DNA of 64,000 nt from an uncultured Bacteroidota bacterium (lineage in GTDB: Bacteria > Bacteroidota > Bacteroidia > Chitinophagales > Chitinophagaceae): NCBI GenBank assembly GCA_903882805.1, contig CAIRYK010000065.1:1-64000 (forward strand), given 5' to 3'. Each line of letters begins with the position of its first letter. Positions within the stretch are counted from its first letter, which is position 1. Positions 54,172 to 62,071 of the stretch are shown here, one piece after another. A program made the position numbers and the translations under genes. Under the pieces are notes generated by a model. That model saw nothing but the letters and a program-made list of their open reading frames with translations. It had not been told where the DNA came from and did no database searches.

Positions 54172-56100
54172 ATGGAAGAGATAGCTGCTGGCCCGCTGCT
54201 TGGCGAAATAAACAATCCCGACGACCTCAAAAAACTGGATAAAAGCCAATTACAGCAGGTTTGTGATGAATTGAGACAGTTTATTATAGACTGTGTGAGT
54301 GTGCATGGCGGTCATTTTGGGGCGAGCCTTGGCGTGGTAGAGCTTTCGGTGGCGCTACATTATGTGTACAATACCCCCGACGACCAACTGGTGTGGGACG
54401 TAGGCCATCAGGCATACGGCCACAAAATACTTACCGGCCGCCGCAAGGTGTTTCATACCAACCGCAAGTATGGCGGTATTAGCGGTTTCCCTAAGCGTAG
54501 CGAAAGTGTGTACGACACCTTTGGCGTGGGCCACTCCTCTACTTCTATATCGGCGGCGCTGGGCATGGCTATAGCGTCAAAATACAAGGGCGAGCACCAC
54601 CGCAGGCACATAGCCGTAATAGGCGATGGCGCCATGACTGCAGGATTGCCTTTTGAAGCGCTTAACCACGCAGGCGTGAGCGGAGCGAATGTGCTGATAA
54701 TACTGAACGATAACAATATGAGCATAGACCCCAACGTAGGGGCGCTCAAAGAATACCTTACCGACATTACTACCTCGCAGCCCTACAACCGTTTCAGAGA
54801 CGATGTGTGGAACCTGCTGGGCAAGCTGCCTACAAAGGATTTTCAGAAGCTGGCATCTAAGGTGGAGGCTGGCCTGAAGGGTGTGGTATCTAAAAGCAGC
54901 AACCTGTTCGAGGCGCTGGGGTTGCGATACTTTGGCCCTATAGACGGCCACAATGTGCTGAAACTCACTGAAACGCTGAAAAGCCTGCAAGGCATACCAG
55001 GCCCAAAACTGCTGCACATAAAAACAGTAAAGGGCAAGGGCTACGGACTGGCAGAAAAAGACCAGACACTGTGGCATGCGCCAGGCACGTTTGATAAAAT
55101 AACGGGCAAGATAAACAAGAAAGTTTCCTCTGTGCCCGAGCCGCCTAAGTATCAGGATGTGTTTGGGCATACGTTGGTGGAGCTGGCCGAGAAAAACAGC
55201 CTCATAATGGGCATTACGCCCGCTATGCCCTCCGGCTCGTCTATGAAGTTTATGATGGACGCCATGCCCGACCGCGCCATAGATGTGGGAATTGCCGAGC
55301 AACATGCCGTGACGCTAAGCGCAGGCCTGGCTACGCAAGGCATGAAGGTGTTTTGCAACATATACAGCAGCTTTATGCAACGCGCCTACGACATGGTGAT
55401 ACACGATGTGGCTATACAAAAACTGCCCGTAGTGTTTTGCCTGGATAGGGCGGGTCTGGTAGGCGACGACGGACCTACGCACCACGGCGCATACGATATA
55501 GCGTTTATGCGCTGCATACCCTACCTGGTAGTGGCTGCGCCAATGAACGAGTCGGAACTGCGCAATATGATGTACACTGCCCAACTGCCGGAAACGAAAG
55601 AACCTTATGTGATTCGCTACCCGCGCGGACAAGGCGTGCTACCCAACTGGCGTACCCCCTTCGAGAAGATGGAGACAGGCACTGGCCGCAAAATATGCGA
55701 TGGTCAGGAAGTAGCTATACTAACCATAGGCCATCCCGGCAACTTTGCCGTGCAGGCCTGCAAAATGCTGGCAGCCGAAGAAATATACCCCGCCCATTAC
55801 GATATGCGGTTTGTAAAACCCCTCGACGAGGCTATGCTGCACGAGGTGGCCCAAACCTACAGCAAGATAATAACCGTAGAAGACGGCACGATAGTAGGCG
55901 GTTTTGGTAGCGCTGTACTCGAGTTTCTGGCGCTGCACAACTATACGCCCGAGGTGAAGATACTGGGCATACCCGACCGTATTGTAGAGCATGGCAAGCC
56001 CGAAGAGCTGCACCGCGAATGCGGCTACGACGCCATGGCCATAGCCGATGCAGTACGCGAAATGGCCGGACTGAAAACCCTTGCAGAAGTACTGGCTTAA
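54172..56100 (+). CDS. dxs: 1-deoxy-D-xylulose-5-phosphate synthase
   Basis: A 642-residue thiamine-diphosphate enzyme joining pyruvate and glyceraldehyde-3-phosphate, first step of the MEP isoprenoid pathway and a source of thiamine and pyridoxal precursors. The thiamine motif is GDGAMTAGLPFEALNHAG...NDNNMSI. VWDVGHQAYGHKILTGR lies in the substrate pocket; DRAGLVGDDGPTHHGAYD and RYPRGQG mark the second and third domains. Normal length, followed by a strong terminator. Confidence 0.97.
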   Translation: MEEIAAGPLLGEINNPDDLKKLDKSQLQQVCDELRQFIIDCVSVHGGHFGASLGVVELSVALHYVYNTPDDQLVWDVGHQAYGHKILTGRRKVFHTNRKYGGISGFPKRSESVYDTFGVGHSSTSISAALGMAIASKYKGEHHRRHIAVIGDGAMTAGLPFEALNHAGVSGANVLIILNDNNMSIDPNVGALKEYLTDITTSQPYNRFRDDVWNLLGKLPTKDFQKLASKVEAGLKGVVSKSSNLFEALGLRYFGPIDGHNVLKLTETLKSLQGIPGPKLLHIKTVKGKGYGLAEKDQTLWHAPGTFDKITGKINKKVSSVPEPPKYQDVFGHTLVELAEKNSLIMGITPAMPSGSSMKFMMDAMPDRAIDVGIAEQHAVTLSAGLATQGMKVFCNIYSSFMQRAYDMVIHDVAIQKLPVVFCLDRAGLVGDDGPTHHGAYDIAFMRCIPYLVVAAPMNESELRNMMYTAQLPETKEPYVIRYPRGQGVLPNWRTPFEKMETGTGRKICDGQEVAILTIGHPGNFAVQACKMLAAEEIYPAHYDMRFVKPLDEAMLHEVAQTYSKIITVEDGTIVGGFGSAVLEFLALHNYTPEVKILGIPDRIVEHGKPEELHRECGYDAMAIADAVREMAGLKTLAEVLA

Positions 56101-56130
56101 ACGATTTATAGAAAACCGCTTATAATAAAC

Positions 56131-56176
56131 GTAAACGAATAGCGCGCAACCTCCCGGTTGCGCGCTATTCGTTTAC
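56131..56176. terminator. Very strong terminator after dxs
   Basis: A 21-bp perfect stem (GTAAACGAATAGCGCGCAACC and its complement) around TCCC. It carries A-rich and T-rich ends, so it can act in both directions. Confidence 0.85.
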
Positions 56177-56574
56177 CGATACTGTACAAAAACGGCAAGC
56201 GCCCTATTATAGAATAATGAAAACTGTGAACCAGTATACGGCAACAATAAATGTTCATTACCGGGCGCTGTGCTCAGCAAATGTAGCATAAGCGCATTAA
56301 CGTGAATGACGCCGCCGTTGCCGGAGACCCCGTTTGCAGTAGCCAAGCGCCTCCGAACTCCTTCGTCGGCTCAGAACAACACCTTTCTATGGCTTTTATT
56401 CCAATGATTGCCAAGATCACAGCATATGATTGATATAGGGTCAGGTAGCCTTTTTTAACAGCATTGCCAACTTTCTGAACGTTGGCAATGCTTGAGAGGA
56501 GCGGTTTGGTGAAGCCCGCACAAGCATCAGCTTTTATATCAACTAAAAAATATACCTATAATAAGCGCTACGGC
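56177..56574. other. Intergenic stretch with a second hairpin
   Basis: About 400 bp with no gene. At 56460-56492 a 12-bp perfect stem (AGCATTGCCAAC and its complement) has no T-run on either strand; it may help end the minus-strand DUF5689 transcript or be an isolated palindrome. Confidence 0.5.
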
Positions 56575-57405
56575 CTACGGGCAATCTCTTGCGCTGGTCA
56601 GTTGCACATCGGTGGTATCGCGTATCAGAAATTGGCTTGTGTTATACATCGAGAATATGCCTGTAATAGATCCCTTGCCGCTTGGGGTTATATAGGGCTG
56701 AAAATTGGCAAATCCGCTGTTGTACATAACTATCGATCCGGTATTAGGGCAGTCTTTTATGGTACGCGATGTGGCATAGCTTGTAGAGCTGGGCGCCGCA
56801 TAAGGCACATTGGCCGCACTCGCATCGAATTCCATATTGTCGAGCTGCACCAGCTTATTCAGGTATTTATTGGTGTTGCTAAACAAATCCACAAATTTCA
56901 CCTTTTCGGGTGTTACTGTGTTTGGGTACGAAGCCTTTACTACTGTTTTCTGCATCATAGCCGATGGTATATTCACCAGCCTCAGCGAGCCAGATGCTGT
57001 AGATGCGTCAAACGCTATTTCGGGCAGGCCATGGTAGTTTACCAGTATCAGGTCTTTGAGCTTCACATATACTTTGCGGCCTATAGGGTAGTCGGTATAA
57101 AGGTTACTTTGGTCTATCGTTACCACTATAGCTCCTGTGGCGTCTTGTATTATTATTTGCTTGTAAAAATTGCCCGATCTGTCGTCGGCAGTTACCACGC
57201 CGCTTACAGTGGTATCGCCCATTTTGCGATAGGTGTTGGCGCCCATCTCTATTGCCATAGACGATAGCTGACCAAGGGTGGCGTTTACAGGTAGCTTAGG
57301 GTCTATTTGCGAAGTATCGGGCGGATTATCGAATGATTGCTTGACACATGAATTTAAAAATGCGCTGACAAATAATACTCCAAGCGCTAAACGGAAACCT
57401 TTCAT
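56575..57405 (-). CDS. DUF5689 lipoprotein
   Basis: A 276-residue lipoprotein: signal peptide with lipobox (AFLNSC, Cys20), then a region with an OB-like character typical of DUF5689 (SGVVTADDRSGNFYKQIIIQDATGAIVVTID...GRKVYVKLKDLILVNY). The family occurs in outer-membrane loci next to TonB receptors and nucleases. It lies 48 bp after the TonB receptor gene on the same strand, so the two probably form an operon. Confidence 0.85.
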   Translation of the reverse strand: MKGFRLALGVLFVSAFLNSCVKQSFDNPPDTSQIDPKLPVNATLGQLSSMAIEMGANTYRKMGDTTVSGVVTADDRSGNFYKQIIIQDATGAIVVTIDQSNLYTDYPIGRKVYVKLKDLILVNYHGLPEIAFDASTASGSLRLVNIPSAMMQKTVVKASYPNTVTPEKVKFVDLFSNTNKYLNKLVQLDNMEFDASAANVPYAAPSSTSYATSRTIKDCPNTGSIVMYNSGFANFQPYITPSGKGSITGIFSMYNTSQFLIRDTTDVQLTSARDCP

Positions 57406-57453
57406 TGTATGCTGATTTTGATTGTTATAAATTGATGGAATGATATGCCTTAA

Positions 57454-60291
57454 TTAGAAACGTAAACTGATGTTGAGGTAGTAATTGATGCCAAATGCAT
57501 ACTGATAGGTTGCGGGAAACTTATCGGGATTGCGATTTACGAAATCGTACCTGAACTGCTCACGGCCGCGCAGCAGCACATTGGTATTGTTGAGCAGGTT
57601 TTTGATACCGAAGCTAACTGCCAGCACAGTATTGCCGCCGGTGGTTTTCTTGACCAGTTTCGACATCCTCGATAGTTGAAACGATTTTCCGGCATAGAAG
57701 TCGGTTACAAATGCCGAAGGCAATTTTTCCTGGTCGTATATTTGGTTCCATTTTGTCGAATTTCTGGCAATAAGGTCGGCGGCGGGTTGGGTGCGGCGGG
57801 CTGGGTTTACCTCTACATAGTTGCGGTCGAAGTAGTTGAAATTGATGTTGGCAAACCAGTAGTTCTGGCTGTGGTAGTTTAGTTCTACGCTATAGGCTGT
57901 TTGCGGACCGGTGGGCAAATAGTAGTTCTTGATGTACGATTTAGATGCAATGGCGTGTTGCGTAGTGTCGTTATCTACATAAATGCTAATATCCGGATTG
58001 TTGGTGTAAAACGACTGACCTATAGCTGCAACGCCTTTCACGGTCAGGTAGCGGGTCAGTTTGTAGCTGCCCATCAGTTCCACGCCCAGCGAGCGGGTGT
58101 CTTGGTGTTGCATGGCAAAGTTCACAAAGGTTTGGTAGGCCGGGTCGTCGTTGTAAAAACGTTTTATCTCGGTTGCATTTTTTACATCGGTCACATAGCC
58201 TACTACGCGCGCATTTACCTTACCCGATTTCAGCAGGTACCCGCCTTCCAGCGTCTGGCTGCTTTGCACGGTAGGGTTGTTCACTGTATAGTCGCGGGTT
58301 TCGGCGGCTATAAAAGTATTGGTAGCCGTAGGGGCCGATACTATGTAGGCTGCGCTGGCATACAGAAAACTATGCCTGTTCAGCTTGTAGTTTATGCCGC
58401 CCTTGCCTGCATAGTTAAAGAAACTATAGGTAGCGCTTTTGCCCAGCGAGTTGTTGGCAAACAAACCATTGCGCATAAAACCCTCGCGGCTGAACGAATT
58501 GTTGCCGCCTTCGAGCGCCGCAAAAAAGCCGAAACGATTGTACGAACCTACCACCTGGCCCCAGGCAAGGCTGTTGTTTTGCAGCAGGCTATAGTCGTAG
58601 CCATATTTATCGCCTTTTCTTATTACTGCGTTCGGATTGCTCAGGTTGTTTTGGTTGTATATAGGGTTAGCAACATATTGCAGCGCTGCAAACTGATTAT
58701 AGTTTACAAAAAAGTCGCCGCCCAGCAGGTCGGTGAGCTGCTTGTAGCTGCGTGTGTACTGAGATGTAATAGTCAGGCCGCCGAACACCGACAAATGAGC
58801 ATTGAGCGAACGTTCGATATTCGTGTTGAACGTGAACTTCTTCAGGTCATTTACTTTATCGCTCAGCACATATACCGATCTTTTGCCGGTTACATTGTTG
58901 CCCTGTATGCCGCCTACATTGCGAATGGTTTCGTTATTGACCAGGTTGGCATTATACAGGCGATTCCAGTCTACCTGCATTTTCGCTGGGTCGTTCTGTA
59001 TTTCTCTGGTTACTTGATTGGCGGTGGCGGTGTCGGGGGGCGTGAAGTTGAGGTAGTAGCTCGGCAGGTTTTTGTAGTAGTTGCCAAACGGGCTGGAAGC
59101 GTTGTACCAGTCTATCTCACCCTGCTTCTCCTTGCCAAACTGGTAGCCCACTGCTGTGTTCCAGCGGGTACGGTCGTTGGGGCGGTGTTCGTAATTGAGA
59201 ATAGTAGTAGGCTGAAAAACGTTTTGTATAGATCCCGATCTTTTCTCCACCTTACCCTTGTTGTCGGTCTGGTAGCCCCAGTCGGGATTGTAGTAATTAT
59301 CTTTGGCGAGGTTCATGGCCTCCTGTGTGGCCATACGGCCCCTTGCCTGGCGCATAGGCACGCCAAACGATGTCAGGTTCATAATTCCCTTTTTCATGGT
59401 TTTGCTCACGCCGGCATAGTAGGCGTAGCCGTCCATAAATGTACCGGGGCGGTAGCCTTCTTGGTTCCACTGTCTGTTGGCCGATAGCGTATAGGCCCAG
59501 CCGTTTTTCATTATGCCGCTGCTTGTGGTAAACATTATTTTGTTTACGTTGGTATTGTTGCTGGTATAGGTAACCTTGGTTTCTTTTCTGTTATTGGCGG
59601 CAGTAGCCTCTATGTAGGTAGATCCATTTACTCCGCCAAAGGTGTAGGGCGATGGCTCCAGACCATAGCGAATATCGCGGCCGCGGAATACATCGTTTTG
59701 ATTGCCCAGATGCTGTGTCCACGACAAATATCCGGTTTGGGCATTATTGATACTGATACCGTTTACCGACGATTGGTTCTGATTGCGATTGCCGCGGGGC
59801 TTGAACATGTAGTAGCCAAACACAAAAGCCGCTGTGGAAACAAATGGGTCTCTGCCCGACAATAGCAGCTCTTCGCCGCCCACCGATGCATTGTCGCCAT
59901 TGTCAGATGCCGAAACGTCGGCAGTAGCTATGGGTATAGTGGGGATGTCAGCGCTTTCAGCAGTAGCGTCGTCCGGGGTAATTTTTATATCGCCCATATC
60001 TACCGCTACATCATTTATCGCTACGTTTATACTGTCGGTTTTGGCGCCAGGGCCGCTGATGAGCATAAGGTAGGCGCCCTGCGGCGTTTCGCTAAGTTCA
60101 AACTTACCTGCGCCATCTGAACTGGTAAAAACGGCTAATTGCGGGATGCTCACCTTCAGGTCGGCAAAGGGTGCATTGGTAACATTATTAACCAAACGGC
60201 CTTTTAAAGTAGCCGTTTTTTTATTCTGGGCATTTACGTAAACTGTAGCTGTAAGCAAGGCCAACAGCAAGGGAAGTAACTTTCGAAACAT
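57454..60291 (-). CDS. TonB-dependent receptor with carboxypeptidase-like domain
   Basis: A 945-residue outer-membrane receptor. Signal peptide (~1-21), then a carboxypeptidase-regulatory-like domain (ATLKGRLVNNVTNAPFADLKV, about 25-105), then the plug and a long beta-barrel ending in the aromatic KFPATYQYAFGINYYLNISLRF. It imports a ligand using TonB energy. No SusD partner is present, so it is not a typical glycan utilisation locus. With the DUF5689 gene downstream and a nuclease opposite, nucleotides or phosphate are possible cargo. Confidence 0.9.
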   Translation of the reverse strand: MFRKLLPLLLALLTATVYVNAQNKKTATLKGRLVNNVTNAPFADLKVSIPQLAVFTSSDGAGKFELSETPQGAYLMLISGPGAKTDSINVAINDVAVDMGDIKITPDDATAESADIPTIPIATADVSASDNGDNASVGGEELLLSGRDPFVSTAAFVFGYYMFKPRGNRNQNQSSVNGISINNAQTGYLSWTQHLGNQNDVFRGRDIRYGLEPSPYTFGGVNGSTYIEATAANNRKETKVTYTSNNTNVNKIMFTTSSGIMKNGWAYTLSANRQWNQEGYRPGTFMDGYAYYAGVSKTMKKGIMNLTSFGVPMRQARGRMATQEAMNLAKDNYYNPDWGYQTDNKGKVEKRSGSIQNVFQPTTILNYEHRPNDRTRWNTAVGYQFGKEKQGEIDWYNASSPFGNYYKNLPSYYLNFTPPDTATANQVTREIQNDPAKMQVDWNRLYNANLVNNETIRNVGGIQGNNVTGKRSVYVLSDKVNDLKKFTFNTNIERSLNAHLSVFGGLTITSQYTRSYKQLTDLLGGDFFVNYNQFAALQYVANPIYNQNNLSNPNAVIRKGDKYGYDYSLLQNNSLAWGQVVGSYNRFGFFAALEGGNNSFSREGFMRNGLFANNSLGKSATYSFFNYAGKGGINYKLNRHSFLYASAAYIVSAPTATNTFIAAETRDYTVNNPTVQSSQTLEGGYLLKSGKVNARVVGYVTDVKNATEIKRFYNDDPAYQTFVNFAMQHQDTRSLGVELMGSYKLTRYLTVKGVAAIGQSFYTNNPDISIYVDNDTTQHAIASKSYIKNYYLPTGPQTAYSVELNYHSQNYWFANINFNYFDRNYVEVNPARRTQPAADLIARNSTKWNQIYDQEKLPSAFVTDFYAGKSFQLSRMSKLVKKTTGGNTVLAVSFGIKNLLNNTNVLLRGREQFRYDFVNRNPDKFPATYQYAFGINYYLNISLRF

Positions 60292-60466
60292 GATCGTCCT
60301 GAAGTTTTAGAGAATTGTAGATGAGGCTGCAAAACTAACGGCAGCATGCCTCCCGATTTTTTTTGGAGGGTTATGTTATTATTACCGCAATAGCAACTTA
60401 TTGTTACATAATTGTTGATTGGGTTTTTGTGTGCCTGTATTCAATTTCTTTGCACAAAGTTTGCTC

Positions 60467-61516
60467 ATGATTTTTAAGCGTTTTTTATCGGTTGCTATGC
60501 TATGCGCAGCAGCCATGCAGGCCACTAATGCGCAGGCACAGGATCAATATAAGGTAGCCGCAATAGGCTTTTATAACTGCGAAAACCTCTTTGACACCAT
60601 AAACGACCCCAATAAAAAAGACGAAGACTTCACCCCCGACGGCCCCTACCGCTACACCAGCGATGTATACAAGGCAAAACTGCATAACATAGCCACCGTG
60701 TTTAAGCAGATGGGGGCAGACGTAACGCCCGACGGGCCGGCCATAATAGGGCTTGCCGAAATAGAAAATGACAATGTGCTGAAAGACCTGGTAGCCCAAC
60801 CCGAAATAGCGGCGCGCCACTATCAGTACGCCTGGTTTTATACACCCGACGAACGCGGCATAAGCACTGCGCTGCTCTACAACCCTAAGTACCTGAAAGT
60901 GCTAATGGCCGAACCGCTACGCGTGCCTACCGAACAACTTGCTTACAAACGCCCTACCCGCGATGTGCTGCATGTGTGCGGCATACTGGCCGGCGATACG
61001 GTGCATATATTAGTCAATCACTGGCCATCAAAATCGGGCGGCGATGCTGCAAGCGCACCGGGCCGCCGCCTGGCGGCATCTGTAGATAAGCGCATCGTAG
61101 ATTCGCTGAAAGCCATTAACCCTGCAACCAAAATAATACTGATGGGCGACTTCAACGACAACCCCAACAGCGAGGGCATTATGGAAGTGCTGCAGGCAAA
61201 GGCAGAGCGCACAGATGTGAGCGATACCAACATATACAATCCATGGTACAATATGTACAAAAAAGGTATTGGCACAGAGATATTTCAGGGCGAGTGGAAC
61301 CTGATAGACCAGATAATGGTGAGCGGAGCGTTGCTGAGCAATAAAAACGGGAAATGGGCCTACTATAAGCAGGAGATTTTTAAACGCGACTTTCTCGTAA
61401 ACAAGATTGGCCCCTACAAAGGGCTGCCGCACCGCTCTTTCACTGTTACCCACCAGTGGGACAATGGCTACAGCGATCACTTTCCGGTATTGGTGTATCT
61501 GATTGAGAAAAAGTAA
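60467..61516 (+). CDS. Secreted endonuclease/exonuclease/phosphatase family protein
   Basis: A 349-residue exported phosphoesterase of the EEP fold (DNase I/exonuclease III-like). The start at 60467 begins the signal peptide (MIFKRFLSVAMLCAAAMQATNAQA); an open frame extends to 60419. Catalytic motifs: IGLAEIEND (metal-binding Glu), NHWPSKSGG, GDFNDNPNS, SDHFPV. Divergent from the TonB/DUF5689 operon; it could degrade extracellular DNA or nucleotides, feeding the receptor. Confidence 0.9.
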   Translation: MIFKRFLSVAMLCAAAMQATNAQAQDQYKVAAIGFYNCENLFDTINDPNKKDEDFTPDGPYRYTSDVYKAKLHNIATVFKQMGADVTPDGPAIIGLAEIENDNVLKDLVAQPEIAARHYQYAWFYTPDERGISTALLYNPKYLKVLMAEPLRVPTEQLAYKRPTRDVLHVCGILAGDTVHILVNHWPSKSGGDAASAPGRRLAASVDKRIVDSLKAINPATKIILMGDFNDNPNSEGIMEVLQAKAERTDVSDTNIYNPWYNMYKKGIGTEIFQGEWNLIDQIMVSGALLSNKNGKWAYYKQEIFKRDFLVNKIGPYKGLPHRSFTVTHQWDNGYSDHFPVLVYLIEKK

Positions 61517-61627
61517 GCATACAGCTATAAAAAGCAATAAGCGCAATACCCTTCTTACACCGTTTAAACTTCAAACATCGGCATACTTTTTCGAATGTTG
61601 GTTACTCAATTTGATTGCAATTTGTGC

Positions 61628-61860
61628 TTAGCCCGATAGGGCTAAACTGTGCGTAGCCGGAGGTGAAACCTCCGGTAATAAGGAAAATGAGGTCCAACTC
61701 TGAAAGAGTTGAATGTGCTTTTGTATACTACAAGTCCATATTGCCTATTCACATTCAACCCATTCTGGGTTGGAGTGTTGGGAATTCCTTACCCCGGGAT
61801 ACTCCCGCGGCTACGCATATTAAAGCCCATTCGGGCTTTTCCTCACCAAAGCAATAGCAG
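61628..61860. repeat. Cluster of short hairpins arranged as a larger inverted repeat
   Basis: AGCCC-GATA-GGGCT (61630-61643), CCGGAGG-TGAAA-CCTCCGG type (61657-61675), CAACTC-TGAAA-GAGTTG (61695-61711), CAACCC-ATTCT-GGGTTG (61756-61772) and AAAGCCC-ATTC-GGGCTTT (61822-61839). GCGTAGCC (about 61651) and GGCTACGC (about 61809) are inverted, so the whole block folds as one. It lies between convergent genes and contains no supported gene. Confidence 0.8.
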
Positions 61861-61962
61861 TTATCTTGATTGCATTTGAAGGACAAATACAAACATGTTC
61901 GTGCGTTTCATTATGCCGAAAAATGAATGTTAAATGGTGTAATGCATAACGCAACTGCAAAC

Positions 61963-62030
61963 CTGTTGCGCCTAATGGCGCAATGACCTGCGTTGGCGCC
62001 GACTTTTAATCGATTTGGTATAATTTAGTT
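61963..62030. repeat. Interspersed intergenic repeat (copy B, inverted)
   Basis: The reverse complement of the element at 31763-31845: it includes GCGTTGGCGCCGA and ends AATCGATTTGGTATAA. Two copies in opposite orientation 30 kb apart show a dispersed family. Confidence 0.7.
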
Positions 62031-62071
62031 GCCTTGTAGGCAACTAACAAAAACCTGCATATTGTTCACGC

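Noticed and set aside
57901-59487. A 528-codon plus-strand reading frame inside the TonB receptor gene
   Set aside because: Antisense to a clear receptor gene, no recognisable motif, arises from codon bias.
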